Below are positions 8,405 to 16,616 of a stretch of DNA of 64,000 nucleotides, piece after piece (position 1 is the first letter of the stretch; each line of letters begins with the position of its first letter). The notes beneath the pieces were generated by a model, which ran no database searches, had not been told where the DNA came from, and saw only the letters and a list, made by a program, of their open reading frames with translations. The stretch lies in the NCBI GenBank assembly GCA_002256995.1, contig NCGX01000005.1:21775-85774 (forward strand), in the 5' to 3' direction. A program made the translations under genes and the position numbers. This DNA comes from Hydrogenophilales bacterium 16-64-40 (GTDB lineage: Bacteria; Pseudomonadota; Gammaproteobacteria; Burkholderiales; Thiobacillaceae).

Positions 8405-9301
8405 ATGACACAGTCGTATAGAGCGGGCGTTGTTGCCGTGGTGGTGACTTTTCAGCCTGCACTAGAAGTCCTCAAGCAACTGTTATATGCACTTGTCCCC
8501 CAGGTTACGTCTGTAGTGATTGTGGACAATGGCTCCCACTCCGATCTGCTTGCGTGGGATAGCGAGCGCGACACACGTGATGTTGAATTGCTTCGACTTG
8601 GTGAGAATCGAGGCATTGCAGCTGCGCAAAATGCTGGTATTCAATGGGCGCGGAATCGTGGGGCACGATTTGTTCTGTTAATGGATCAGGACAGCATTCC
8701 CGCGCCGGATATGGTTGAGAAACTGGTTTCTACTATTTCCGAACAAGCTTCGCCGGCTACAGCAGGGCCGCGATATCTGGATGAGAGGCAAGACAACCCC
8801 CCCCCATTCATCCGGATTCGTGGCTTACGTTTGGAGCGTTGTGTTTGCTCGGCTGAGGAATCCGTCGTTCCTGTGGACTATCTGATTTCCTCCGGTTGCC
8901 TGATCCCGATGTCGGTGTTGGATAAGGTTGGCGGCATGCGGGATGATTTCTTCATCGACTATGTTGACATCGAGTGGGGTTTACGTGCACGCCATCACGG
9001 TTTTCAAAGTTATGGGGTTTGTTCTGCTCACATGCAGCACAGCCTTGGGGATCACCCTATCGAGTTCTTTGGCAAAAATATTCCCTTACACAGCCCGCTC
9101 AGGCACTACTACCATTTTCGTAATGCGGTGCTTTTATACAAAGAGCCGTGGGTGCCATTGAACTGGAAGCTGGTGGACGGCTGGCGCTTGTGTCTTAAGT
9201 ACGTTTTTTATTCGCTATTTGCCAAGCCGCGCATGGCACACTTGCGCATGATGACGTTGGGTGTGTGGCATGGTCTAGTGTGTAAGAGCGGAAAATTTTA
9301 G
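8405..9301 (+). CDS. GT2 glycosyltransferase, rhamnosyltransferase-like
   Basis: This 298-residue enzyme has the GT2 N-terminus VVAVVVTFQP with VVIVDNGS. It continues with ENRGIAAAQNAGIQWA and MDQDS as the DxD-type metal site. DYLISSGCLIP and DDFFIDYVDIEWGLRA are typical of RfbF/WbbL-like rhamnosyltransferases. It would add one sugar to the lipid-linked repeat unit at the inner membrane. The donor is not determined; dTDP-rhamnose or the local CDP-sugar are both possible. The start is ATG 8405. Confidence 0.85.
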   Translation: MTQSYRAGVVAVVVTFQPALEVLKQLLYALVPQVTSVVIVDNGSHSDLLAWDSERDTRDVELLRLGENRGIAAAQNAGIQWARNRGARFVLLMDQDSIPAPDMVEKLVSTISEQASPATAGPRYLDERQDNPPPFIRIRGLRLERCVCSAEESVVPVDYLISSGCLIPMSVLDKVGGMRDDFFIDYVDIEWGLRARHHGFQSYGVCSAHMQHSLGDHPIEFFGKNIPLHSPLRHYYHFRNAVLLYKEPWVPLNWKLVDGWRLCLKYVFYSLFAKPRMAHLRMMTLGVWHGLVCKSGKF

Positions 9302-9403
9302 GCTTCTCACTGATGTGGAAAAAGCGCCGGCAGATTCAAGGTAAACGGGTTGTCTCGTGGCGCGCCATTTTGCGCGTCCTGGAAAAATGTTTTGGGTAAA
9401 TAA

Positions 9404-10345
9404 TTGGAATCGAGTCTTCAACCTGTTTCAGCGGTGATTGTTAACCACAACGCCGGCGCGCTGCTGATCGATTGCGTTCGCGCAGCCTTGGCGCAAGCCG
9501 AGCAAGTGATCGTTGTCGATAACGATTCGTCCGATTCGAGCATGGATATGCTGGCGGCGCAGTTTGCAGGGGAGCCACGGCTGGTGATGCTCTGTACGGG
9601 GCAAAATCTGGGTTTTGCTGCAGGGTGCAATCTGGGGCTGGGCCTTGCAACCCAGGCCCATTTGTTATTTCTCAATCCGGACTGCATCCTCGGTGCGGGA
9701 TCGCTGCGGCGCATGGTCGTCGGGCTGGATAGCGATTCAGGCGTGGGGATGGTGGGCGGGTTGTTGACCAACCTGGACGGCAGCGAACAGGGCGGCGGAC
9801 GGCGTGCGGTGCCGACCCCCTGGCGTTCTTTTGTGCGGGCGTTTGGTCTGGCTCGCCTAAGCAACCGGTGGCCCAAGCTTTTCTTCGATTTTCATCTACA
9901 CAAGCAGCCGCTACCTGATGCGCCCGTCGACGTGGAAGCGATTTCTGGCGCGCTGATGTTGGTGAGCAGAGCGGCGATCGACGACGTGGGCCTCTGGGAT
10001 GAAGCCTATTTCCTGCATTGCGAGGATCTGGATTGGTGCATGCGCTTTCGCCAACGCGGCTGGAGAATCCTTTTCGTTCCCGATGCGCCGGTCGTTCACC
10101 ACCATGGCCATTGCAGCCGTGCCAGGCCGATCTTTGTCGAGTGGTATAAGCACAAGGGAATGGTGCGGTTCTACCGGAAGTTTTTCCGGCATCAGTACCC
10201 CGGGGCGTTGATGTGGCTGGTGGAAGCGGGTGTCTGGTTGCGGTTCGGGGGCGTGGCCGCTTGTCGCATTGTTCAAGGATCAAGGCGCAAGGGGCCGGGT
10301 TCAACGGACAAGGCCCCAGACGCTGGGGACGAATTGGGTGGTTGA
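9404..10345 (+). CDS. GT2 glycosyltransferase
   Basis: This 313-residue protein has VSAVIVNHNAG, VIVVDNDSSD, GQNLGFAAGCNLGL and LFLNPDC, all standard GT2 fold A landmarks, then LWDEAYFLHCEDLDWCMRFRQRGW. These place it with WbbL-like rhamnosyl/fucosyl transferases. The only in-frame start after the upstream TAA is TTG at 9404, with a weak ribosome-binding site, so expression may be low. Its stop overlaps the next gene's GTG start by eight bases. Confidence 0.82.
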   Translation: MESSLQPVSAVIVNHNAGALLIDCVRAALAQAEQVIVVDNDSSDSSMDMLAAQFAGEPRLVMLCTGQNLGFAAGCNLGLGLATQAHLLFLNPDCILGAGSLRRMVVGLDSDSGVGMVGGLLTNLDGSEQGGGRRAVPTPWRSFVRAFGLARLSNRWPKLFFDFHLHKQPLPDAPVDVEAISGALMLVSRAAIDDVGLWDEAYFLHCEDLDWCMRFRQRGWRILFVPDAPVVHHHGHCSRARPIFVEWYKHKGMVRFYRKFFRHQYPGALMWLVEAGVWLRFGGVAACRIVQGSRRKGPGSTDKAPDAGDELGG

Positions 10346-11219
10346 TCGGCCGGACACGGGCTTGCTGGGTGCGGGTAGCATGGTGGGTGAGGGTGTTGTT
10401 CCACTGCTGGTGCATGACGGCCGTCATGTTTATGCGTTTTCCAGAAAGACGGCTGATCGCAAAACCGAAGCGGACGTGACCTGGCGGCAGTTGGATGTAC
10501 TTTCCCCCACCCAACCCGCAACGCCTCGGATTAAGGATTGGCTGTGCGTGGCGCCTGTGTGGGTGTTGCCGCAGTATTTTTCGATGTTTGAGCGCTATGG
10601 TGCCCGCCGCGTCGTGGCGCTTTCATCAACCAGCCGCTTCACCAAAACAGATTCCTCGGATCCGGCTGAAAACGCCGTCGCTTCACGCCTGGCTGAAGGC
10701 GAAGCGCGCCTTCGAACATGGGCGGAAAGCAAGGGTGTCGAGTGGGTGATTCTCAGGCCCACCCTGATTTACGGCCGGGGGCGAGACAAAAACATCGCAG
10801 AAATCGCCCGCTTTGTGGGCCGATTCGGGTTTTTTCCTTTGCTGGGCAAAGCGATGGGATTACGCCAGCCCATCCATGCCGAAGACGTGGCTGCCGCGTG
10901 CGTGGCGGCGTTGAATGCCCCCGCAGCGGCAAACCGTGCCTACAATATTTCCGGCGGGGAGACGCTGCCTTACCGCGAGATGGTGCGCCGGGTATTTGCC
11001 GCGATGCAACGTCGGCCACGGCTGGTGACGATACCGCTCGGTGTTTTCAGGATGGCAGTGGCGTGCTTGCGCGTATTTCCACGATACCGGCATTGGTCGG
11101 CCGCCATGGCCGAGCGGATGAACCGGGATCTGGTGTTCGAGCACGCAGATGCGGCCCGCGATCTTGGATTTTCACCGCGGCCATTTCGGCTTGCGCCGGA
11201 GGATGTGGCAGCCACGTAG
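10338..11219 (+). CDS. NAD-dependent epimerase/dehydratase (SDR)
   Basis: This SDR of about 293 residues has the nucleotide-binding motif GLLGAGSMVGEGVV, then ALSSTSRF and EWVILRPTLIYGRG. It lacks the usual YxxxK after the SSTS motif, which suggests an atypical member. I place the start at GTG 10338, which overlaps the preceding stop by eight bases and puts the Rossmann motif near the N-terminus; a longer frame opens at 10230. It probably acts on a nucleotide sugar or undecaprenyl-linked sugar together with the adjacent glycosyltransferase. Confidence 0.7.
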   Translation: MVDRPDTGLLGAGSMVGEGVVPLLVHDGRHVYAFSRKTADRKTEADVTWRQLDVLSPTQPATPRIKDWLCVAPVWVLPQYFSMFERYGARRVVALSSTSRFTKTDSSDPAENAVASRLAEGEARLRTWAESKGVEWVILRPTLIYGRGRDKNIAEIARFVGRFGFFPLLGKAMGLRQPIHAEDVAAACVAALNAPAAANRAYNISGGETLPYREMVRRVFAAMQRRPRLVTIPLGVFRMAVACLRVFPRYRHWSAAMAERMNRDLVFEHADAARDLGFSPRPFRLAPEDVAAT

Positions 11220-11220
11220 T

Positions 11221-11320
11221 TGTGGGAGGGTCGCCCCGGCCCGATGATGTGGTGTTCGCGACAACGCGAATACCTGCGCCGCGCTACCGTCCGCATTCGG
11301 CCCGGGGCGAGCCTCCTACA
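11221..11320. repeat. Dispersed palindromic element, copy A (imperfect arms)
   Basis: Starting at TGTGGGAGGGTCGCCCCGG and ending in CGAGCCTCCTACA, this 100-base segment has imperfect inverted arms. On the opposite strand its loop contains GCGAACACCAC next to a CATCGGGCC arm, matching the loop/arm junction of the element at 22274-22355. It lies between the SDR gene and the toxin-antitoxin island. Confidence 0.65.
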
Positions 11321-11330
11321 GGGGGCCGCC

Positions 11331-11416
11331 CCATGCGAGCGAAGCGTGGCAAGCCAGCGCATTGATTCAGCAGGCATTGCTGGATTGCCGCGTCGCTTCG
11401 CTCCTCGCAATGACGG
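11331..11416. repeat. REP/MITE-like inverted repeat
   Basis: The left part, GCGAGCGAAGCGTGGCAAGCC, and the right part, TGGATTGCCGCGTCGCTTCG continuing to CTCGCAATGAC, are imperfect inverted copies. The right arm matches a widespread genomic repeat type read on the other strand (GTCATTGCGAGGAGCGAAG). No gene is present here. Confidence 0.6.
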
Positions 11417-11451
11417 ATTAATCAGCGTCTCCTTAATGAAGTCGAATGTCT

Positions 11452-11484
11452 TTGTCGTTGTGTCCAGTGTGTCTACAATAGACA
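11452..11484 (+). promoter_or_regulatory. Promoter with embedded operator for the Phd/ParE pair
   Basis: A TTGTCG -35 (11452-11457), a 16-base spacer and a TACAAT -10 (11474-11479) precede the antitoxin. The -10 lies inside a perfect palindrome, TGTCTA-CAA-TAGACA (11470-11484), the layout expected for autorepression by the antitoxin or the toxin-antitoxin complex. Confidence 0.55.
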
Positions 11485-11512
11485 TCCTGACTTTTATTCG
11501 AAGGATATGGCC

Positions 11513-11827
11513 ATGAAAATCATGACGGCTCGCGATGCCAAGAACCATTTCGGCGATTTTCTCGATTCCGCCCGGCGAGAGCCTGTCATCGTCACCCGGA
11601 ACGATCGCCCGGTCGGGATCATGATTTCTATCGAGGATGCCGCCGACACGCTGATACCCGATCTCTTCATGGACAAGGAGTCGGGTTACGACGAGTGGCT
11701 CTTCGGCAAGGTCTCACGGACGATGGCGCGCGTGGACGCAGGTGAAACCGGACTTCATGAACATGCCGACGCCATGGAGCAGTTGAAGCAGCGTATGGAA
11801 GCCAGGCTAGCGCGCAAGGTTGTTTAG
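11513..11827 (+). CDS. Phd/YefM-family antitoxin
   Basis: This protein of about 104 residues starts MKIMTARDAKNHFGDFLDSA, the Phd/YefM DNA-binding fold, with VIVTRNDRPVGIMIS as the second half of that domain. The charged C-terminus would wrap the toxin. Two ATGs are in frame; AAGGA at 11501-11505 is only one base from ATG 11507 but seven from ATG 11513, so I chose 11513. Its TAG ends at 11827 and the toxin ATG follows immediately, a typical coupled arrangement. Confidence 0.85.
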   Translation: MKIMTARDAKNHFGDFLDSARREPVIVTRNDRPVGIMISIEDAADTLIPDLFMDKESGYDEWLFGKVSRTMARVDAGETGLHEHADAMEQLKQRMEARLARKVV

Positions 11828-12112
11828 ATGCGCATCGTCTGGACCGACGATGCACTCGACGACATTGAGGCGATACTCACCCATTATTTTCACGAAGCCG
11901 GGCCGAGGACGGCACAGGCCGTGGAGCGCCGGATAGTCGGGCAGATTGAGAGCCTTTTGCTGTTTCCAGAACGCATCAGGAAGAGCGGCCGCGTGCCGGG
12001 TGCGCGCGAGCTCGTGATCAACAAACTGCCCTTTATCGCTTTTATACGGGTTTTGCCGGACACGATTATTGTGCTGAATGTCGTCCACACGGCGCGGAAA
12101 TTTCCCGCTTAG
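11828..12112 (+). CDS. ParE/RelE-family toxin
   Basis: This 94-residue protein opens MRIVWTDDALDDIEAIL, then has RIVGQIESLL and GARELVINKLPFIAFIRV, closing with ILNVVHTARKFP. This is the RelE/ParE fold, where members either cleave mRNA at the ribosome or poison gyrase. The conserved Arg in the GARELV strand and the C-terminal HxxR/K element are present, so the toxin appears intact. It directly abuts the antitoxin gene. Confidence 0.85.
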   Translation: MRIVWTDDALDDIEAILTHYFHEAGPRTAQAVERRIVGQIESLLLFPERIRKSGRVPGARELVINKLPFIAFIRVLPDTIIVLNVVHTARKFPA

Positions 12113-12156
12113 CCGGAATTGGAATGGGGAGTCATGTCACCCCCAACGGCGCGCGC

Positions 12157-12197
12157 TTGACCCTCGTAACAAACTAAGCTTAGTCAAGTATGGAGGT
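12157..12197 (+). promoter_or_regulatory. Operator palindrome and Shine-Dalgarno ahead of the second antitoxin
   Basis: TTGACC at 12157-12162 can serve as a -35; the -10 is poor (around 12180-12186). A perfect 12-base palindrome ACTAAGCTTAGT occupies 12173-12184, a likely autoregulatory operator. GGAGGT at 12192-12197 is a strong ribosome-binding site for ATG 12201. Confidence 0.5.
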
Positions 12198-12200
12198 GCC

Positions 12201-12437
12201 ATGCAAGCCATCAACATCCATGAAGCGAAAACCCGTCTCTCGCGCCTGCTGGAACAGGTGGCGGTGGGTGAGGAAATCGTGATCGCAAAAGCGGGTAAGC
12301 CGATCGCCCGTTTGGTGCCGCTTGAGGCCCCGCCAAAAAGGCGTCGGCTTAGCCTGCTTAAAGGCAAACTCAATGTCCCGGATGATTTCGACGCGCCGTT
12401 GACGGGCGACGAGCTGGCTATGTTCGAAGGGCGCTAA
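12201..12437 (+). CDS. Phd/VapB-type antitoxin
   Basis: This 78-residue protein starts MQAINIHEAKTRLSRLLEQV and continues GEEIVIAKAGKPIARLVPL, the Phd/YefM fold typically paired with PIN-domain toxins. Its C-terminal segment (DDFDAPLTGDELAMFEG) is the usual toxin-binding tail. The strong GGAGGT ribosome-binding site fixes the start at 12201. Its TAA is followed at once by the ATG of a truncated PIN toxin, so it is an orphaned but intact antitoxin. Confidence 0.85.
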   Translation: MQAINIHEAKTRLSRLLEQVAVGEEIVIAKAGKPIARLVPLEAPPKRRRLSLLKGKLNVPDDFDAPLTGDELAMFEGR

Positions 12438-12587
12438 ATGGTTCTGCTGCTCGATACCCATATCCTGCTGTGGGTGCTGGATGCGCCGGAATACCCATTA
12501 ATAGCCCAAGCCTTGCTCATGCCTGCGCAGCTGCTCACCGCCGATTCGGCACTTGTACCCTATTCTGAGTTGGTACGGCTCATCTGA
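12438..12587 (+). pseudogene. PIN-domain (VapC-type) toxin with internal in-frame deletion
   Basis: A 49-codon frame begins MVLLLDTHILLWVLDAPE, the normal N-terminus of a VapC-like PIN toxin with the first catalytic Asp. It then jumps directly to IAQALLMPAQLLTADSALVPY and ELVRLI, the normal C-terminus. About 75 to 80 residues are missing, including the central acidic residues of the nuclease site, yet the frame is kept. It cannot be an active RNase. The remaining C-terminal TADSAL segment shows which family it came from. Confidence 0.85.
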
Positions 12588-12591
12588 GCAA

Positions 12592-12623
12592 GTTATACTA
12601 ATCAAAATATAAATTAGTATAAC
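12592..12623. promoter_or_regulatory. Perfect 11-bp inverted repeat ahead of the nucleotidyltransferase gene
   Basis: GTTATACTAAT (12592-12602) and ATTAGTATAAC (12613-12623) are exact inverted copies around a 10-base AT-rich spacer. The element ends five bases before ATG 12629, with no room for a separate promoter between. It could be an operator overlapping the promoter or a translation-blocking hairpin. Its AT richness contrasts with the surroundings. Confidence 0.6.
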
Positions 12624-12628
12624 CAGCG

Positions 12629-13675
12629 ATGCCACGGTTTACCGAGCTTTCCCTTTCAGCACAAACGGCTTACGCACAGCTCTTTGATGCCGCCAGCGCG
12701 GCGGAGCTGTCACGTTCGGTGGCCAATCTTGCCGGGTCTTTTGCACAAAAGACGGTCAAGGGGCGGGTTTACTGGTATTTCCAGCATACCGATCTGCTTG
12801 GGGTATCGCGTCAAATCTATGTGGGCCCGGATACCCCGGAAGTTCGCAGGTTGGTCGAACTGCGCGCCAATGCGCCGGGTGCGGATGCGTTGCGTGCACT
12901 CGCCCGTTCGGCCATTGCGTTGGGCTGCCAGCCTTTGATGGCACGCCATTTTCGCGTGATTCGCCGCCTGCTCGACCATGGTTTTTTTAAGGCGGGCGGG
13001 GTGCTGGTGGGCACCCATGCTTTTCTTGCTTACGGCAATTTGCTGGGGGTCAGTTGGGGCGACGCGTCACGGACGCAGGACGTGGATTTTGCCCATGCGG
13101 GAAAAAGCGTGTCCATCGCACTGCCGAGCAATATCGAGGTCGATGTGCATCGCGCCATCGAATCGCTCGAGATGGGCTTTTTGCCTATTTCCGGCCTCGC
13201 GGGCAAAGCGGGCGCCACCTACCTTAACCCGAAGGAACCCGATTTTCGTCTGGACTTTCTGACCCCGCGCCACCGTGGGGGAGATGCGCCGATTGAACAT
13301 CCACGGCTGCATGTCACCATGCAACCCCTGCGCTTTATCGAATATTCCCTGGAGAATGTCGTCCAGGTAGCGCTATTTAGCGCGGAAGGAACAGGGGTGG
13401 TCAATGTGCCGCATCCGGCGCGTTATGCCTTGCACAAGCTGCTGATTTATGGGGAGCGCAGCGGTTCGTTCACACAAAAAGCCAACAAGGACCTGGCGCA
13501 AGCAGCCGCACTGTTGGACTGGTTCAAAATCTATCGGCCATGGGAGGTGGAGGAAGCTTGGCAGGATATGGTCAATCGCGGCAAGGGCTGGGTTAGCCGG
13601 GTTGAACGTGGCCTAAAAGCGCTTGATCGGTGGGCGCCCGAATTGGGCGTGGCGGATTGGCTGAAGCGGCCATAA
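12629..13675 (+). CDS. GSU2403-family nucleotidyltransferase-fold protein
   Basis: This 348-residue protein resembles the GSU2403/NTP_transf_8 group. GGVLVGTHAFLAYGNLLGV supplies the GG..G motif and TQDVDFA the first metal-binding Asp pair of the polymerase-beta fold. EVDVHR and FRLDFL offer further acidic residues. An N-terminal region before the catalytic fold (RVYWYFQ, QIYVGPDTPEVRRLV) is characteristic of the group. The biochemical function is unknown to me. It sits alone beside toxin-antitoxin remnants with a palindrome at its start, which suggests a mobile accessory or toxin/defence-type gene. Confidence 0.7.
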   Translation: MPRFTELSLSAQTAYAQLFDAASAAELSRSVANLAGSFAQKTVKGRVYWYFQHTDLLGVSRQIYVGPDTPEVRRLVELRANAPGADALRALARSAIALGCQPLMARHFRVIRRLLDHGFFKAGGVLVGTHAFLAYGNLLGVSWGDASRTQDVDFAHAGKSVSIALPSNIEVDVHRAIESLEMGFLPISGLAGKAGATYLNPKEPDFRLDFLTPRHRGGDAPIEHPRLHVTMQPLRFIEYSLENVVQVALFSAEGTGVVNVPHPARYALHKLLIYGERSGSFTQKANKDLAQAAALLDWFKIYRPWEVEEAWQDMVNRGKGWVSRVERGLKALDRWAPELGVADWLKRP

Positions 13676-13730
13676 TCTTGGGGAGACGCTGAATAACTCT
13701 TCATCGTTATTTGTTGGTATTGGCCAGCGC

Positions 13731-13792
13731 TGTGGGAGCGGCGCCCTCGCCGCGATTTGCGCACCGTCGCAACACCACGACTTCAACAACTA
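13731..13792. repeat. Dispersed palindromic element, copy B (one arm lost)
   Basis: TGTGGGAGCGGCGCCCTCGC followed by GCGCACCGTCGCAACACCAC matches the left arm plus the loop of the 22274-22355 element (TGTAGGAGGGCCGCCCTCGG and GCACCCTTGCAAACACCAC), but the right arm is absent. It lies just before the WecA/WbpL-type gene. Confidence 0.65.
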
Positions 13793-13813
13793 ACAGTGAC
13801 ATAGCCATTTTGA

Positions 13814-14791
13814 ATGATGCCTGCTGAATGGATGGCGCCGCTTGCGGCTTTTCTGGTGTGTTGGATGCTGCTTTCCTGGCTGCTGCAACGCGGCCGCCTG
13901 CCGATGGACCACCCCAACGAACGTTCGCTGCACGTGACGCCGACGCCGCGCATCGGCGGGCTGGGCATCATGGCCGGGGTAGGGGTGGCTGCTGTGTGGC
14001 TGGCCGAGGCCGGTTTGTTGCAGGCGGCGCTGCCGGTGGTGCTGGCGGCATTCGCGCTGGCTGCGGTGTCGGTGCTGGACGATGTGCGCGGCCTGCCGGT
14101 GGCGCTGCGTTTTCTGGCGCATTTCGTGGCGGCAGTGGCGTGCCTGCTGGCACTGGGCCTGACCGGCTGGGCCTTGCTAGCGGGCACGCTGGCGGTGGTG
14201 TGGATGACCAATCTGTATAACTTCATGGACGGCTCGGACGGGCTGGCGGGCGGCATGGCCGCAATCGGCTTTGGTGCGCTGGCGCTGGCGGCATTGCTGG
14301 GCGATGCCGCCGGGCTGGCTGCATTCTGCGCGGCGATTGCGGCGGCAGCGCTGGCGTTTCTGCGCTTCAATTTCCCGCCCGCGCGGGTGTTCATGGGCGA
14401 TGCCGGTTCGATTCCGCTTGGCTTCCTGGCGGCCGCGCTCGGCATTCTGGGGGCAATGCAGGACGTGTGGCCTTGGCTGTTTCCGCTGCTGGTGTTCTCG
14501 CCGTTCATCGTCGATGCCAGCGTGACGCTCGCACGACGCGGCTTGCGGGGCGAAAAAATCTGGCGGGCGCACCGTTCGCACTATTATCAGCGGGTGGTGT
14601 TGCTGGGCGCATCGCATCGCCAGCTTGCATGGGCCGTCTATGCGCTGATGCTCGCAGGCATCGCGCTGGCATTCGCGCTGCGGGTTCTGCCGCAGCACAC
14701 CCCATGGCTGCTTATACTCTGGGCCGCAATGTATCTGCTGATTTTTTTGACTATCGACCGGCGCTGGAGTCGACTTCGCAATGAACCTTAA
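13814..14791 (+). CDS. WecA/WbpL-type polyprenyl-phosphate sugar-1-phosphate transferase
   Basis: This 325-residue polytopic membrane enzyme starts O-antigen synthesis by moving an N-acetylhexosamine (or fucosamine) phosphate from UDP to undecaprenyl phosphate. Hallmarks of the MraY/WecA superfamily are present: DDVRGLP (DD motif), NLYNFMDGSDGLAGG (catalytic NxxNFxDGxDGL) and FMGDAGS. The C-terminal cytoplasmic loop includes RAHRSHYYQR. There are about ten hydrophobic segments. It overlaps the following CapD-like gene by 11 bases, a pairing common in Pseudomonas-type loci. Confidence 0.9.
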   Translation: MMPAEWMAPLAAFLVCWMLLSWLLQRGRLPMDHPNERSLHVTPTPRIGGLGIMAGVGVAAVWLAEAGLLQAALPVVLAAFALAAVSVLDDVRGLPVALRFLAHFVAAVACLLALGLTGWALLAGTLAVVWMTNLYNFMDGSDGLAGGMAAIGFGALALAALLGDAAGLAAFCAAIAAAALAFLRFNFPPARVFMGDAGSIPLGFLAAALGILGAMQDVWPWLFPLLVFSPFIVDASVTLARRGLRGEKIWRAHRSHYYQRVVLLGASHRQLAWAVYALMLAGIALAFALRVLPQHTPWLLILWAAMYLLIFLTIDRRWSRLRNEP

Positions 14792-16616
14792 TCCCCGCAC
14801 CGCCACGATCATCCTGCACGACATTCTGGCGGCTGTTTTTGCCTGGCTGGCTGCGTACTGGCTGCGTTTCAATCTGGATATGCCGCCGGAATTCCAGGCT
14901 GCGGCTTGGTCGACGCTGCTCTGGGTGGTGCCGCTGCAGGCCATCGTGTTCTGGCGCTTCGGCCTGTATCGCGGGATTTGGCGCTTTGCCAGCCTGCCCG
15001 ATCTCAAGCGCATCGTGCTGGCCGTGGGGCTGGCCGCGCTGCTGATCCCGGTGGCGTTGATTCTGTTCCGCGTCAATGCTGTGGTGCCGCGTTCGGTGCT
15101 GATTCTCGACCCGCTGCTGCTGCTTGTCCTGATGGGCGGCAGCCGCCTGGCCTACCGCGCCTGGAAGGAGCATCGCCTGGCCAGCGTGCTGCACCCGGGC
15201 AGCAAGCCGGTGCTGGTGGCCGGAGCAGGCTCGGCGGCGGACTTTTTGCTGCGCGAACTGGCGCGCAATCCGGCAGGGTTTCATGTGGTGGGTCTGCTGG
15301 ACGACAGCCGCGACAAACGCGGGAGGTTGGTGCAGGGGATCCCGGTGCTGGGCGCGCTCGATGAGGTCGCGGTCTGGGCACGAAAAATGGAGGTGGACGA
15401 TATCGTGCTGGCGTTGCCGTCGGCGGCACACGCGGTGCGGAAGCGCATTACCCAAGTCTGTGCTGACGCCGGACTGAACGTGCTGACCGTGCCTTCGCTG
15501 GAAGACCTGGTGGCGGGGCGGGTGTCGGTATCCAGCCTGCGCCGAGTCGAACTCGACGATTTGCTGGGGCGTGATCTAGTCGAGCTCGACGACAGTGGCC
15601 TGCACCGCCTGCTGACGGGACAAGTGGTCATGGTGACCGGTGCGGGCGGCTCGATCGGTGCGGAACTGTGTCGCCAGATCGCGCGGTTTGAACCAGCAAA
15701 GCTGGTGCTGTTCGAGCAGTCTGAATTGGCGCTGTATGCTATGGAGCAGGAGTTGCCGCAGCGTTTCGCCGGCCTGCAGATTGCCCCGGTGATCGGCGAC
15801 GTGAAGAACGCTGTCTGGGTGAATCAGGTGATGGCCGAGCATCGGCCTGCGGTGGTGTTTCATGCGGCCGCGTACAAGCACGTTCCCCTGATGGAAAACG
15901 CGAATGCCTGGGAGGCGGTGCGCAACAACGTGTTGGGCACGCAGGTGGTCGCCGCAGCCGCGCAGGCGCATGGCGTGGGCAAGTTCGTGATGATCTCCAC
16001 CGACAAGGCGGTCAACCCGACCAATGTCATGGGCGCGACCAAGCGGCTGGCCGAGATGGCCTGCCAGGCGATGCAGCAGGCGAGCGGCACGCGCTTCGTG
16101 TCGGTGCGCTTCGGCAACGTGCTCGGCTCATCCGGCAGCGTGATCCCCAAGTTCCAGAAACAGATCGAGGCAGGCGGCCCGGTGACAGTGACGCATCCCG
16201 AGATCACGCGCTACTTCATGTCGATTCCGGAAGCCGCGCAGCTGGTGCTGCAGGCAGGCCTGATGGGCGAGGGCGGCGAGATTTTCGTGCTCGACATGGG
16301 CGAGCCGGTGAAAATCGCCGAAATGGCCAGACTCATGATTCGCCTGTCGGGTGCGGACGAGAACCGCATCCGCATCGAATACACCGGTCTGCGCCCCGGC
16401 GAAAAGCTCTACGAGGAACTGCTGGCCGACGACGAATCAACCTTGCCGACGCCGCACCCCAAGCTGCGGGTGGCGAAGGCGCGTCCAGCGATCGGCACGT
16501 TGGCGGGCGAACTGGATGACTGGTTCAGAACCGGTGGTTTCCAGCCTGAAGCGGCCGTCAAGCAGGCACTGACCCGATGGGTGCCTGAATACAAGCCCCA
16601 GGATTCAGGTCGTTAA
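14781..16616 (+). CDS. WbpM/CapD-type UDP-GlcNAc 4,6-dehydratase (membrane-bound)
   Basis: This 611-residue protein has about four N-terminal transmembrane helices, a first Rossmann segment (VLVAGAGSAADFLLREL) and a catalytic SDR domain from about residue 280 (VTGAGGSIGAELCRQI). The active site reads MISTDKAVNPTNVMGATK, where Met replaces the usual Tyr of YxxxK, as in the WbpM/FlmA group. It converts UDP-GlcNAc to a 4-keto-6-deoxy intermediate used for QuiNAc, FucNAc or bacillosamine-type sugars. Its TAA overlaps convergently with the next gene's stop by three bases. Confidence 0.9.
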   Translation: MNLNPRTATIILHDILAAVFAWLAAYWLRFNLDMPPEFQAAAWSTLLWVVPLQAIVFWRFGLYRGIWRFASLPDLKRIVLAVGLAALLIPVALILFRVNAVVPRSVLILDPLLLLVLMGGSRLAYRAWKEHRLASVLHPGSKPVLVAGAGSAADFLLRELARNPAGFHVVGLLDDSRDKRGRLVQGIPVLGALDEVAVWARKMEVDDIVLALPSAAHAVRKRITQVCADAGLNVLTVPSLEDLVAGRVSVSSLRRVELDDLLGRDLVELDDSGLHRLLTGQVVMVTGAGGSIGAELCRQIARFEPAKLVLFEQSELALYAMEQELPQRFAGLQIAPVIGDVKNAVWVNQVMAEHRPAVVFHAAAYKHVPLMENANAWEAVRNNVLGTQVVAAAAQAHGVGKFVMISTDKAVNPTNVMGATKRLAEMACQAMQQASGTRFVSVRFGNVLGSSGSVIPKFQKQIEAGGPVTVTHPEITRYFMSIPEAAQLVLQAGLMGEGGEIFVLDMGEPVKIAEMARLMIRLSGADENRIRIEYTGLRPGEKLYEELLADDESTLPTPHPKLRVAKARPAIGTLAGELDDWFRTGGFQPEAAVKQALTRWVPEYKPQDSGR

